Source: Marinovum sp. (GTDB lineage: Bacteria > Pseudomonadota > Alphaproteobacteria > Rhodobacterales > Rhodobacteraceae). Taken from it: 7,646 nt of DNA. The first letter of the stretch is position 1. Every line of letters begins with the position of its first letter. Under the pieces are notes generated by a model that saw nothing but the letters and a program-made list of their open reading frames with translations, was not told the DNA's origin and did no database searches. Where the stretch lies: positions 28,876-36,521 of the forward strand of contig NYVC01000042.1 in the NCBI GenBank assembly GCA_002684375.1. The letters are read 5' to 3'. A program made the position numbers and the translations under genes. Shown here one piece after another: positions 1-6,527 of the stretch.

Positions 1-111
1 CAAAGGCTTGGGCTTCTCGATCTCTTCAAAGTGCAAGCACCCGATCCAAAATTGACGGCACTTGTTTTCACTACCCTGTGGTATTGCAAGTTGGATGTGA
101 TCGAGCCTCAT
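1..111 (-). CDS. VOC-superfamily (glyoxalase/bleomycin-resistance-like) protein, N-terminal part only
   Basis: This is a partial gene cut by the left edge of the window; 37 codons are visible from an ATG at 109-111. The peptide opens MRLDHIQLAIPQGSEN and continues with a helix (about residues 16-25) and a segment ending EKPKPL. That is the usual beta-alpha start of a VOC-fold domain: His5 sits where the first metal ligand of these proteins normally lies, and the 'G-S-E...FW' helix start is typical. The start codon overlaps the fahA stop codon as ATGA, so the gene is almost certainly co-transcribed and translationally coupled with fahA. This implies a role linked to homogentisate breakdown, but the substrate cannot be named. 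4-Hydroxyphenylpyruvate dioxygenase is also a VOC-fold enzyme, but this start resembles small single-domain members more. Family confidence is good; function is unknown. Confidence 0.72.
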   Translation of the reverse strand, partial: MRLDHIQLAIPQGSENKCRQFWIGCLHFEEIEKPKPL

Positions 112-1364
112 CTCGCGTATGGATCCTTAAGCGCCGGCAGGATGGTGCCGCTGCAGTCGCCAAAGCCGATGGTAAAGCCGTCCCCTTGGGCGGCACCACT
201 GAGGGTCAAGGTGTCGCCATCCTCAAGAAAGCTGCGGCTTTCGCCGGTGTCGAGGGTGATTGGCTCCTTGCCGCCCCAGCTCAGCTCTAACAAAGCGCCG
301 CGCTGGTGCTTTTCGGGGCCGGATATGGTGCCAGATCCAAGCAGGTCACCCGCTGTCATCGGGCAACCCGAGGTGCTGTGATGGGCCAGTTGCTGTGCCG
401 AGGAATAATACATCTCGCGGTAATTGGTGCGGGCGATGGTGCTGCCGACTTTGCCCTGCGGTGCGAGGGTGACTTCGAGATCGATATCATAGAGCATTGG
501 ACCGGTGTCACGCAGATGTGGCAACAGTTCAAAATCGCGTGCGGGCGTGTCGCAGCGAAACGGCTCAAGCGCGGCTTTGGTGATAATCCAAGGGCTGATA
601 GAGGTCGCGGTGGCCTTGGCCTGAAACGGCCCAAGCGGCTGATATTCCCAGGCTTGAATATCGCGCGCCGACCAGTCGTTAAGCAAAACATAGCCAAAAA
701 TCATCTGGTCGGCCTCATCTAAGGTAACCGGTCCAAAGCTGTCGGTCCCGACGATGGCACCCAGTTCCAGCTCAAGATCGAAACAGGCGCTGGGCGCAAA
801 TCGCGGCAGGGTGTCGTCGGGTCCTTTAAGCTGACCCCAAGGCCGGCGGATATCGCTGCCTGAGACCACCACCGACGAAGCCCGTCCGTTATAGCCGATT
901 GGCAAATGAAGCCAGTTGGGTGGCAAGGCATTCTCGGCGCCGCGAAACATGGTGCCGACATTGGTGGCATGGTGTCGTCCGGCATAGAAATCGGTGTATT
1001 CCGACACCAGAAACGGCAGATGCATGCAGGCATCCGATTGCGCCACCATAAAGCCCTCAAGCCGGGACTGATCTGTGCTGCCTTGTCCGAGTAATTCCAG
1101 CAGGCGGTTGCGCAGATCGCCCCAAGCCTCGGGCCCCTGTTCCATCAATTCGTTCCAGAACGGCACATCAAAAACCGGTCCCGCGCCAAGGTCGATTAAG
1201 CCGGCTTCTTCACAGGCCTGTAGATCGAGGATCATCTGGCCAATGGCAACACCGCAACGCGGGTCGCTATGTGCGGTTGAGAAGACCCCATAGGGCAGGT
1301 TGTTCAGCGGAAACGGGCTGTCGCCATGATTGGCCGAGGCGACCCAACTGTGTAATAGAGGCAT
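108..1364 (-). CDS. fahA: Fumarylacetoacetase (fumarylacetoacetate hydrolase)
   Basis: This cytoplasmic enzyme hydrolyses fumarylacetoacetate to fumarate and acetoacetate, the last step of homogentisate (tyrosine/phenylalanine) catabolism. The 418-residue length is full for the family. An SH3-like N-terminal domain spans about residues 15-118 and the catalytic mixed-beta domain about 122-412. The active-site block YTDFYAGRHHATNVG carries Asp125 (metal), Tyr127 (substrate) and His132 (catalytic base). Further conserved positions are Arg141, Tyr158, Glu198 and Glu200 (metal, in DLELE), Asp230 (in NDWSARD) and Lys250, equivalent to the known mammalian FAH residues by my recollection of that sequence. 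SGTISGPE and the C-terminal GDGFTIGFG segment also match. The ATG at 1362-1364 follows an AAGGA-type ribosome binding site. The gene lies 42 bases downstream of hmgA and overlaps the VOC gene by 4 bases, so it forms an operon with both. No key residue is missing. Confidence 0.97.
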   Translation of the reverse strand: MPLLHSWVASANHGDSPFPLNNLPYGVFSTAHSDPRCGVAIGQMILDLQACEEAGLIDLGAGPVFDVPFWNELMEQGPEAWGDLRNRLLELLGQGSTDQSRLEGFMVAQSDACMHLPFLVSEYTDFYAGRHHATNVGTMFRGAENALPPNWLHLPIGYNGRASSVVVSGSDIRRPWGQLKGPDDTLPRFAPSACFDLELELGAIVGTDSFGPVTLDEADQMIFGYVLLNDWSARDIQAWEYQPLGPFQAKATATSISPWIITKAALEPFRCDTPARDFELLPHLRDTGPMLYDIDLEVTLAPQGKVGSTIARTNYREMYYSSAQQLAHHSTSGCPMTAGDLLGSGTISGPEKHQRGALLELSWGGKEPITLDTGESRSFLEDGDTLTLSGAAQGDGFTIGFGDCSGTILPALKDPYAR

Positions 1365-1406
1365 TCTTAGTTCCTTGTGGTCAGGTGTATAGGTGTCAAC
1401 GACCGA

Positions 1407-2768
1407 TTATTTGACCCCTGGCGTACCGTCAAATTTCTTTTCAATGTCATTCCAGCAGTCAATATAGTCATCCTGCAGCGGGGCTTCATTGGCGGCAAAG
1501 TTGGTCAGATGCTGTGGAAAGCGCGTCTCGATCATGAACGACATGGTATTTTCAAACTTTTGTGGGTCAAGTGTCGCGTTTGAAGCAGCCTCAAAGGCGG
1601 TGTTATCAGGTCCGTGTGGCAGCATCATGTTATGTAGGCTCATACCGCCGGGCACAAAGCCTTTGGGCTTGGCGTCATACTGGCCGTGAATATTACCCAT
1701 CAGTTCTGACATGATATTCTTGTGGTACCAAGGTGGCCGAAAAGTGTTTTCGGATACCAGCCACCGGTCGCGAAACAGCACAAAATCTATATTGGCCGTA
1801 CCCTCAACCCCGGAGGGCGCGGTCAGCACAGTAAAGATCGACGGGTCGGGATGGTCGAACAACACCGCCCCCACCGGACAATAGCTGCGCAGATCATATT
1901 TGCACGGAGCGTAATTGCCGTGCCAAGCCACCACATCTAACGGGCTGTGGCCGATTGCGGTTTGATGGAACTGACCACACCATTTAACTGTCACGGTCGA
2001 GGCGGCGTCACGATCCTCAAACGCTGCAACCGGGGTTTTGAAATCACGCCGGTTGGCCATACAGTTGGCGCCGATCGGGCCACGCCCCGGCAGGGCGAAT
2101 TTCTGCCCATAGTTTTCACACACAAAGCCCCGCGCCGGCCCGTCAAGTAGTTCGACCCGATACAGCAAACCCCGCGGGATAATTGCGATCTCTTGCGGTT
2201 CAAGATCGATGATACCCAATTCGGTGGCAAAGCGCAGCCGACCGGCTTGTGGCACGACCAATAGCTCGGAATCTGCGGAATAAAAATAGGCATCCTGCAT
2301 CGAGGCGGTGACCAGATAGATATGGCTGGCCATGCCGGTCTGGGTGTTTACATCACCGGCGGTGGTCATTGTGCGCATCCCGGTAAGCCAGGTCTGAGCC
2401 TGTTCGGAATGTGGCACTGGATCCCAGCGGTATTGTCCAAGGCTGGTGACGTTTTCGGCGAGATGCGGTGCGGTTTTCCAATAGGGCAGGTCGATGCGTT
2501 CATAGCGTTGCGAATGTTTGACCGAGGGGCGTATTCGGTAACACCAACTGCGCTCGTTCTGGTCTGTGGGAGCGGTAAATGCGGTGCCGGAAAGTTGCTC
2601 GCCATACAGGCCGTAATTGCATTTTTGTGGGCTGTTCATGCCCTGTGGTAACGCGTCGGGCAGCGCTTCAGTTTCAAAGTCATTGCCAAATCCAGGCATG
2701 TATTTTTGAGCCTGGATTGGCAGAATTGCCGTATTGGGGCTGCGCTTGGGGTCGGCTTGCAGGGTCAT
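1407..2768 (-). CDS. hmgA: Homogentisate 1,2-dioxygenase
   Basis: This non-haem Fe(II) enzyme opens the aromatic ring of homogentisate with O2 to give maleylacetoacetate, the committed step of tyrosine/phenylalanine catabolism. The 453-residue length is typical. The N-terminal signature [15 protein letters not shown] lies at about residues 23-37, with [17 protein letters not shown] just after it. Iron ligands are visible as His349 and Glu355 (in [11 protein letters not shown]) and His385 (in LPHGPD), and the catalytic His306 is in FDHPDPS, 43 residues before the first iron ligand as in the human enzyme. The ATG at 2766-2768 follows an AAGGA site. It is the first gene of hmgA-fahA-VOC and is divergent from a MarR regulator across 73 bases that hold a promoter and an inverted repeat, so repression relieved by a pathway metabolite is likely (inference). 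The isomerase MaiA needed between HmgA and FahA is not in this window. Confidence 0.98.
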   Translation of the reverse strand: MTLQADPKRSPNTAILPIQAQKYMPGFGNDFETEALPDALPQGMNSPQKCNYGLYGEQLSGTAFTAPTDQNERSWCYRIRPSVKHSQRYERIDLPYWKTAPHLAENVTSLGQYRWDPVPHSEQAQTWLTGMRTMTTAGDVNTQTGMASHIYLVTASMQDAYFYSADSELLVVPQAGRLRFATELGIIDLEPQEIAIIPRGLLYRVELLDGPARGFVCENYGQKFALPGRGPIGANCMANRRDFKTPVAAFEDRDAASTVTVKWCGQFHQTAIGHSPLDVVAWHGNYAPCKYDLRSYCPVGAVLFDHPDPSIFTVLTAPSGVEGTANIDFVLFRDRWLVSENTFRPPWYHKNIMSELMGNIHGQYDAKPKGFVPGGMSLHNMMLPHGPDNTAFEAASNATLDPQKFENTMSFMIETRFPQHLTNFAANEAPLQDDYIDCWNDIEKKFDGTPGVK

Positions 2769-2795
2769 TGAGGTATCCTTGCTTATATGGGGTTT

Positions 2796-2824
2796 AGAAT
2801 AATAGTTGTTTTTGTAACTAACAA
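2796..2824 (-). promoter_or_regulatory. Putative sigma-70-type promoter of hmgA-fahA-VOC operon
   Basis: Read on the minus strand, a -35-like TTGTTA (2819-2824) is separated by exactly 17 bases from a -10-like TATTCT (2796-2801); each matches 4 of 6 consensus positions. The predicted transcript would begin about 20 bases upstream of the hmgA start codon and include its AAGGA ribosome binding site. No transcription data support it here. Confidence 0.5.
2803..2820. promoter_or_regulatory. Putative operator: inverted repeat in hmgA/marR intergenic region
   Basis: The 18-base sequence TAGTTGTTTTTGTAACTA has perfect 5-base outer arms (TAGTT at 2803-2807, AACTA at 2816-2820) around an AT-rich centre. 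This size and base composition suit a dimeric MarR-type repressor. It lies almost wholly inside the 17-base spacer of the putative hmgA promoter and 21 bases before the marR start codon. A bound protein could therefore block hmgA transcription and regulate its own gene. A second, overlapping repeat, TTGTT (2806-2810) / AACAA (2820-2824), is also present. Binding by the adjacent MarR protein is inferred from position only. Confidence 0.5.
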
Positions 2825-2841
2825 GCCATAGTCAGGGCGGT

Positions 2842-3279
2842 ATGGAAAATTCTGACACTTTCGATTTACAGCTGTTTTTACCCTATTTGCTCAATCAGGC
2901 GGCCGAAGAAAGTAGCCTGTCGTTTCAGCGGGTCTATAAAGACCGCTATGGCATGTTGCGTACCGAGTGGCGGGTGCTGTTTCATTTGGGCATTTTTGGT
3001 CGGATGACCGCGCGTGATATTGGGCTGCGGGCAAAATTACATAAGACAAAGATCAGTCGCGCGGTGCAAAAGCTGGCGGATCGTCGGTTTATAACCCGTC
3101 ACCGCAGCGATACGGACCGTCGCCAAGAACTGTTAGAGCTCACGGTGGCGGGGCGAACAGCCTATCTTGATTTGCGCACCATCGCAGAGCGGTATCAAGC
3201 AGATCTGGGGACAGAATTTACCAAAGCCGAGCTGGCCCTTTTGCAAAACATGCTACAGCGTCTGGCTGGGAAGGCTTGA
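2842..3279 (+). CDS. MarR-family winged-helix transcriptional regulator, probable regulator of hmgA operon
   Basis: This 145-residue protein has the usual MarR length and layout: N-terminal dimerisation helices (about 8-37), a winged helix-turn-helix with GRMTARDIGLRAKLHKTKIS (about 53-72) leading into the recognition helix (about 67-81), and the wing motif SDTDRR (89-94) followed by LLELT. The C-terminal helices (about 103-142) complete the dimer interface. It should bind a palindromic site as a dimer and release it on ligand binding; a pathway aromatic such as homogentisate is a plausible ligand, but this is inference. It is divergent from hmgA, and the inverted repeat at 2803-2820 is the obvious candidate operator. 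The ATG has only a weak AGGGCGG ribosome binding site close to it. It converges on mipZ with a 20-base gap and no clear terminator hairpin. A more specific family name (HmgS- or HpaR-like) cannot be assigned by eye. Confidence 0.9.
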   Translation: MENSDTFDLQLFLPYLLNQAAEESSLSFQRVYKDRYGMLRTEWRVLFHLGIFGRMTARDIGLRAKLHKTKISRAVQKLADRRFITRHRSDTDRRQELLELTVAGRTAYLDLRTIAERYQADLGTEFTKAELALLQNMLQRLAGKA

Positions 3280-3299
3280 AAGACGGGCCATAAATCGCA

Positions 3300-4109
3300 T
3301 TAAAAATCGACTGACACCTCTGGCAGGTTGAGCGCTTTAATCAGATCGCGCAATTCCTGACGCGCCGCAATGTTCGAAATATTCAGGTGTTTGACGCCAA
3401 TATCTTTCAGATCCAACAGGGTCAGCCCCCGAGGGAACAGTTCGCGAAACACCACCCGTTCGTTAAAGCCGGGCGCCACCCGAAAGCCGATTCGTTTGGC
3501 GAGCTTATGCAGTGCTTTTTCCATTTTTTGCTTGTTTAGCATCTGTTGCGAACCAACCCGATTACGCAGCACGACCCAGTCGATCGGCTGCAGCCCAGCT
3601 TGGGCCCGCAATTGTCGCGCATTCCACACCATTTCGGCATATACCGAGGGACCGACGATATTTTCGCCCTCATTGTCGATATGGGCCAGCAGGTCAAAAT
3701 CGACAAAGCTGTCATTCATCGGGGTGATCAGCGTATCGGCGAGCGAATGGGCGACCTGACTAAGTCGGGTATGGGACCCAGGGCAATCGATTAATATAAA
3801 ATCACTTGCTGGCTCCAGTTCGGCCACGGCGGCCGATAGGCGGTGATCATAGACATTTTCCCCGGGTTTGAGGCTGTCGGGATCAATGTCCGGCAGGGCG
3901 ACAAAATTGGGACTGGGCAGGGCGATATTGTTTTGCGCAGAAAACTGTGTGCGGTTCTCGATATAGCGTCCAAGCGTTTTTTGCCGCAAGTCCAGATCGA
4001 GCGCACCCACCCGATGGCCCATACGCGCCAGTGCTGAGGCGACATGCATTGAAACGGTAGACTTGCCCGCTCCGCCCTTTTCATTGCCTACGGCAATTAT
4101 ATGCGCCAT
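3300..4109 (-). CDS. mipZ: MipZ, ParA-type ATPase that positions the division site
   Basis: In alphaproteobacteria MipZ forms a gradient from the ParB-bound origin and inhibits FtsZ polymerisation, which confines the Z ring to midcell. The protein begins MAHIIAVGNEKGGAGKSTVS. The deviant Walker A P-loop (residues 11-18) carries signature Lys11 and catalytic-loop Lys16, followed by the LDLDLRQ box (37-43) and Walker B FILIDCPG (104-111). MipZ-specific segments TPMNDSFVDFD (129-139), DWVVLRNR (177-184), ELFPRGLTLLDL (223-234) and AARQELR (248-254) match my recollection of the Caulobacter protein and separate it from ParA and MinD. I chose the ATG at 4107-4109 (269 aa) because it matches the known N-terminus and has an AAGGGG site 6 bases upstream; an in-frame start at 4196 would add 29 residues unlike the family. 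The gene is monocistronic here, between the MarR gene and the rpmE terminator. Confidence 0.95.
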   Translation of the reverse strand: MAHIIAVGNEKGGAGKSTVSMHVASALARMGHRVGALDLDLRQKTLGRYIENRTQFSAQNNIALPSPNFVALPDIDPDSLKPGENVYDHRLSAAVAELEPASDFILIDCPGSHTRLSQVAHSLADTLITPMNDSFVDFDLLAHIDNEGENIVGPSVYAEMVWNARQLRAQAGLQPIDWVVLRNRVGSQQMLNKQKMEKALHKLAKRIGFRVAPGFNERVVFRELFPRGLTLLDLKDIGVKHLNISNIAARQELRDLIKALNLPEVSVDF

Positions 4110-4121
4110 GTGTTTCCCCTT

Positions 4122-4137
4122 GCTCTGCCGGTAGAGC
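4122..4137. repeat. Near-palindromic hairpin in mipZ leader, tRNA D-arm-like on the plus strand
   Basis: GCTCTGCCGGTAGAGC is a 16-base palindrome with one G-T mismatch pair, so the RNA from either strand could fold it with wobble pairing. On the mipZ strand it directly abuts the AAGGGG ribosome binding site (4116-4121). It could act as a translational control element or an operator. On the plus strand it resembles a tRNA D arm (GCTC...GGTAGAGC) followed by TTTTAAT. No complete cloverleaf can be drawn, so it is not called as a tRNA. Confidence 0.4.
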
Positions 4138-4155
4138 GATTGTTTTAATGTACCA

Positions 4156-4184
4156 ATAGTAAAGCTTGTAATAATAATTTGAAA
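4156..4184 (-). promoter_or_regulatory. Putative mipZ promoter
   Basis: On the minus strand a -35-like TTTCAA (4179-4184) lies 17 bases from a -10-like TACTAT (4156-4161). The -10 matches 4 of 6 and the -35 3 of 6 consensus positions. It is downstream of the rpmE terminator, as expected if mipZ is transcribed independently. The implied leader would be about 40 bases and would include the hairpin at 4122-4137. This is a weak prediction. Confidence 0.33.
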
Positions 4185-4245
4185 GGGGGCAGCCACGGAT
4201 TAGAAATGGTAATCTGGCTCTACCCGTCTCATATGCTTACAGAAT

Positions 4246-4275
4246 AAAAAAACGCCACGCCCGAAGGCATGGCGT
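4246..4275 (-). terminator. Rho-independent terminator of the rpsP-rpmE operon
   Basis: Read on the minus strand, a 10-base-pair stem (4266-4275 pairing with 4252-4261, one G-U wobble) closes a UUCG tetraloop (4262-4265) and runs straight into a tract of seven U (4246-4252, the last base shared with the stem). UUCG loops are exceptionally stable and the structure starts 26 bases after the rpmE stop. It ends the ribosomal operon and insulates mipZ from it. Confidence 0.95.
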
Positions 4276-4301
4276 GTGTTGAACAGACGTCTCCGTTCTG
4301 A

Positions 4302-4523
4302 TCAGAAACCAAGGCCTTCGTATTTCTTTTTGAACTTGGATACGCGACCGCCGGTGTCGAGAAGACGTGAGCTGCCACCATTCCATGCCGGGTGCGCCGA
4401 GGGATCGATATCAAGCGCCAATGTGTCGCCTTCTGCACCCCACGTCGACCGCATTTTCAGGATTGTACCATCGGTCATTTTAACATCGATAAAGTGATAG
4501 TCGGGATGGATGTCTTTTTTCAT
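4302..4523 (-). CDS. rpmE: 50S ribosomal protein L31, zinc-independent (cysteine-free) form
   Basis: L31 bridges the two ribosomal subunits. The 73-residue protein begins [20 protein letters not shown], the characteristic L31 start, and contains HPAWNGG (44-50) and the C-terminal [11 protein letters not shown] motif. There is no cysteine anywhere in it, so it lacks the CxxC zinc ribbon of the C+ form. The residues [21 protein letters not shown] resemble the cysteine-free alphaproteobacterial version. The ATG at 4521-4523 follows AAGGAG, and the upstream rplS stop lies 11 bases away with the ribosome binding site overlapping that spacer. It is the last gene of the operon, followed closely by the terminator. 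Confidence 0.96.
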   Translation of the reverse strand: MKKDIHPDYHFIDVKMTDGTILKMRSTWGAEGDTLALDIDPSAHPAWNGGSSRLLDTGGRVSKFKKKYEGLGF

Positions 4524-4534
4524 CTGTCCGCTCC

Positions 4535-4918
4535 TTACGCCTGTGCGCCCGCTTTGGGTTTGTAATTAGTGACTTCGGTAATCCGCGCAGATTTACCACG
4601 ACGCGACCGCAGATAATACAGCTTGGCGCGGCGCACACGGCCCCTGCGAACAACTGTGATACTGTCGACATTGGTCGAATGCAGCGGGAACACACGCTCC
4701 ACGCCTTCGCCAAATGAAATCTTGCGAACCGTAAACGATCCGGCGATGCCATGACCGTTTTTACGACTGATGCAGACGCCTTCATAGTTCTGGACCCGGG
4801 TGCGGGTGCCTTCGGTTACTTTATAGCCGACACGGATGGTGTCTCCGGCTTTGAAATCGGGAATATCGTTCCCGAGGGCGGCGATCTGTTCCGCCTCTAG
4901 CTGTGCGATCAGGTTCAT
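4535..4918 (-). CDS. rplS: 50S ribosomal protein L19
   Basis: L19 is a 50S protein near the 30S-50S interface. The 127-residue sequence contains the hallmarks [22 protein letters not shown] (about 22-43), FEGV-type [14 protein letters not shown] (44-57), [20 protein letters not shown] (62-81) and the basic [23 protein letters not shown] end (about 91-113). It is slightly longer than the 115-residue E. coli protein because of a short Ala/Lys-rich tail. The ATG at 4916-4918 follows GGAGA. It is 50 bases downstream of trmD, in the standard rimM-trmD-rplS order, and 11 bases upstream of rpmE. The trmD-rplS spacer holds a perfect inverted repeat. Confidence 0.98.
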   Translation of the reverse strand: MNLIAQLEAEQIAALGNDIPDFKAGDTIRVGYKVTEGTRTRVQNYEGVCISRKNGHGIAGSFTVRKISFGEGVERVFPLHSTNVDSITVVRRGRVRRAKLYYLRSRRGKSARITEVTNYKPKAGAQA

Positions 4919-4936
4919 CGCGCTCTCCTATATTGC

Positions 4937-4954
4937 TTGCGGTTTTTTCCGCAA
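4937..4954. repeat. Perfect inverted repeat / hairpin in the trmD-rplS spacer
   Basis: TTGCGG (4937-4942) and CCGCAA (4949-4954) form a perfect 6-base-pair stem around a loop of six identical bases (A on the mRNA strand). It lies in the 50-base gap between the trmD stop and the rplS start, 18 bases before the rplS ATG. There is no U tract after it on the mRNA strand, so it is not a terminator. It could be an RNA processing, stability or differential-expression element between a low-abundance enzyme and an abundant ribosomal protein (inference). Confidence 0.5.
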
Positions 4955-4968
4955 AGTTTGATGCCGCC

Positions 4969-5799
4969 TCAGAGCTCTTGGTCTTCATCCGGGTCCCTAT
5001 CGTGCACCGCACAATAAGCCCGCCAGAGATCAGGTCGTCTTTCCTTGGTTAGCCTTTCAGCCTGCGCCTGACGCCAGTCGGTGATTTTGCCGTGATGGCC
5101 TGACAGAAGAATGTCTGGCACTGCACGGCCCCTCCAAACGGCAGGACGCGTATATTGCGGGTGCTCAAGCAGACCTTCGGAGAAGGATTCTTCCTCCGTC
5201 GACGCCTGATTCCCCAGAACGCGGGGTATAAGCCGGACCGTGGCATCAATCAAGGCCTGTGCGGCAATCTCTCCTCCGGTCAGGATGAAATCGCCCAGAG
5301 ACACCTCTTGAATGGCGTATTCTTCAATCAGACGCTCATCCACACCCTCAAAACGGCCGCACAGCAGGGTGATACCCTCCGCGCGCGCCCATTGAAGAGC
5401 CATCGCCTGATCAAAGCGCTTGCCGCGCGGCGACAAATAGATCAACGGATAGCGGCCAGCAGCGCCTTTTCGGGTTGTGTCAATGGCCCGTCCCAGCACA
5501 TCGGCGCGCATCACCATACCGGCTCCGCCCCCCGAGGGCGTGTCATCTACATTGCGGTGCTTGCCTTGCCCAAACAGCCGCAGATCGACTGTTTCGAGGG
5601 CCCAAAGACCGTTTTGCAGCGCCTTGCCGCTGAGGCTTTCGCCAAGGACACCGGGAAAGGCAGTGGGAAACAATGTCAGGACCTGTGCAGTCCAGGTATC
5701 TTTGAGGCTGGGGGTGGGTGTAATCAGCGCGCGCGGCTGTGCCGAGGCCGAGATTGACAGCCGTCCATGAGATTTTGAGGCTTCGCCTGTGGTCATCAT
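4969..5799 (-). CDS. trmD: tRNA (guanine-N1-)-methyltransferase TrmD
   Basis: TrmD methylates G37 next to the anticodon using S-adenosylmethionine and prevents +1 frameshifting. The 276-residue protein has a SPOUT trefoil-knot domain. The core begins at WTAQVLTLFPTAFPG (36-50), with FGQGKHRNVDDTPSGGGAGM (76-95), YLSPRGKRFDQ (121-131), LLCGRFEGVDERLIE (145-159, including Arg156), SLGDFILTGGE (167-177) and the catalytic-type Asp185 in LIDATVRLIPRVLG (183-196). The C-terminal tRNA-binding part includes SFSEGLLEHPQYTRP. Unlike E. coli TrmD, it has about 35 extra N-terminal residues rich in Ser/Ala/Pro/Thr. Two adjacent ATGs (5799 and 5796) follow AAAGGG, so the start could be either, and the extension is supported by that site. 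It lies 64 bases downstream of rimM and 50 bases upstream of rplS. Confidence 0.97.
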   Translation of the reverse strand: MMTTGEASKSHGRLSISASAQPRALITPTPSLKDTWTAQVLTLFPTAFPGVLGESLSGKALQNGLWALETVDLRLFGQGKHRNVDDTPSGGGAGMVMRADVLGRAIDTTRKGAAGRYPLIYLSPRGKRFDQAMALQWARAEGITLLCGRFEGVDERLIEEYAIQEVSLGDFILTGGEIAAQALIDATVRLIPRVLGNQASTEEESFSEGLLEHPQYTRPAVWRGRAVPDILLSGHHGKITDWRQAQAERLTKERRPDLWRAYCAVHDRDPDEDQEL

Positions 5800-5863
5800 C
5801 GGGCCCTTTGTTTTTGCGGTCAGGGGTCGCTGGTTGCACCACTCGGTGCGTCGATATCAGCGA

Positions 5864-6379
5864 TTATTTAGGGTCAGGAAAAGCGCCATCTGGAGGGTCT
5901 GTGATAACGCGTCTGGACGTCAGATCAACGGTCGGTACGACGGTGCGGGTAAACGGCAGCAGCACAGTGTCACTATGATCGAGGCTTTGCACTTCAAGCA
6001 GGTCGGTCGCGCCGTGATTTTGCACCGCTTTAATATGCCCCAGTTCAGTGCCACCACTGTCAAGCACTGCCATTCCGATCAAATCGCTATAGTAATATTC
6101 GTCATCGGGCAGTTGCGGCAGGCGTGCGCGGGGGACAAACAGCTTGACGCCGCGCAGCGCGTCTGCCTGTTCTTTCGTGGTGACCCCCGACAGCCGCACC
6201 GCCAACCCGTTCTTGATTGAGCGCAGAATACGAAGATCATAGTGATTGTCGCCATCCTCATCGCTGAGGGGGCCATAGCTGTCAATCGCATCAGCCTGCG
6301 CGGTGAAGCTTTTCACCCGCACTTCGCCCTGTACGCCAAACGCGCCGGCAATCACCGCCACACAGATCAAATCAGACAT
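5864..6379 (-). CDS. rimM: Ribosome maturation factor RimM
   Basis: RimM binds ribosomal protein S19 and helps mature the 3' domain of 16S rRNA in the 30S subunit. The 171-residue protein has the RimM N-terminal barrel (about 5-85; [15 protein letters not shown] at 11-25 and the [10 protein letters not shown] segment) and the PRC-barrel domain (about 92-165; [13 protein letters not shown] at 91-103, [13 protein letters not shown] at 141-153). I chose the ATG at 6377-6379: it begins the conserved [15 protein letters not shown] and has a GAGAGG site just upstream. An in-frame start at 6481 would add 34 unrelated residues that are the out-of-frame reading of the small gene upstream. The start overlaps the end of that gene by 8 bases, which indicates translational coupling. 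Confidence 0.96.
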   Translation of the reverse strand: MSDLICVAVIAGAFGVQGEVRVKSFTAQADAIDSYGPLSDEDGDNHYDLRILRSIKNGLAVRLSGVTTKEQADALRGVKLFVPRARLPQLPDDEYYYSDLIGMAVLDSGGTELGHIKAVQNHGATDLLEVQSLDHSDTVLLPFTRTVVPTVDLTSRRVITDPPDGAFPDPK

Positions 6380-6521
6380 CTTTTGCCTCTCTGCAAACCC
6401 CGCCAACATAGGTGCCCTGTGCCTGCACGCAAGCCTCTCCGACCTGCTTGCGCTCAAACAGCACTCCGGCCGCAAAGGCAACCGTCAGCAGCACAATCAG
6501 TCGAATCGGACGAAATAACAT
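6372..6521 (-). CDS. Small single-pass membrane protein with two cysteines (49 aa), unknown function
   Basis: An ORF of 49 codons reads from the ATG at 6519-6521 to TGA at 6372-6374. Residues 1-7 carry two arginines, residues 8-22 form a hydrophobic transmembrane segment ([15 protein letters not shown]), and a soluble tail follows with Cys31 and Cys43 set 12 apart in a C...G.Y..G.C pattern. By the positive-inside rule the N-terminus would be cytoplasmic and the tail periplasmic, where the cysteines could form a disulfide. It starts 6 bases after the bluB stop; the GAGG formed by the last bluB codons can serve as its ribosome binding site. It ends inside rimM with an 8-base overlap. The tight packing on both sides argues that it is real. 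I recall similar short 'membrane helix, then ERxxxxxxC' proteins in Rhodobacterales, but cannot name a family. It could also be an uncleaved signal-like peptide. Confidence 0.72.
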   Translation of the reverse strand: MLFRPIRLIVLLTVAFAAGVLFERKQVGEACVQAQGTYVGGVCREAKDV

Positions 6522-6527
6522 ACCAGC

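Noticed and set aside
306..722. 138-codon plus-strand frame antisense to fahA
   Set aside because: fahA is complete with all active-site residues; the antisense product has no domain pattern or convincing ribosome binding site.
3270..3310. Terminator between the convergent MarR gene and mipZ
   Set aside because: The gap is only 20 bases and I could find no hairpin with a T run on either strand.
4105..4190. Possible tRNA-Lys-like gene on the plus strand in the mipZ leader
   Set aside because: The D-arm and TTTTAAT resemblance is striking, but the acceptor stem does not pair, the anticodon stem has only four pairs with an oversized loop, and no proper T arm is visible.
4110..4196. Upstream in-frame start giving a 298-residue MipZ
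   Set aside because: The added 29 residues cover the putative promoter and leader, and the family begins at the internal ATG, which has a strong AAGGGG site.
5155..5757. 200-codon open frame on the plus strand antisense to trmD
   Set aside because: It mirrors a full-length, motif-complete trmD, has no recognisable domain, and is best explained as a shadow of GC-rich coding sequence.
5835..5848. GCACC/GGTGC hairpin in the rimM-trmD spacer as a terminator
   Set aside because: The stem has only five pairs and no U tract follows on the transcribed strand; trmD must be read through from upstream.
6380..6481. Upstream in-frame start giving a 205-residue RimM
   Set aside because: The extra residues are the out-of-frame reading of the small membrane-protein gene; the conserved RimM start and a ribosome binding site are at 6379.
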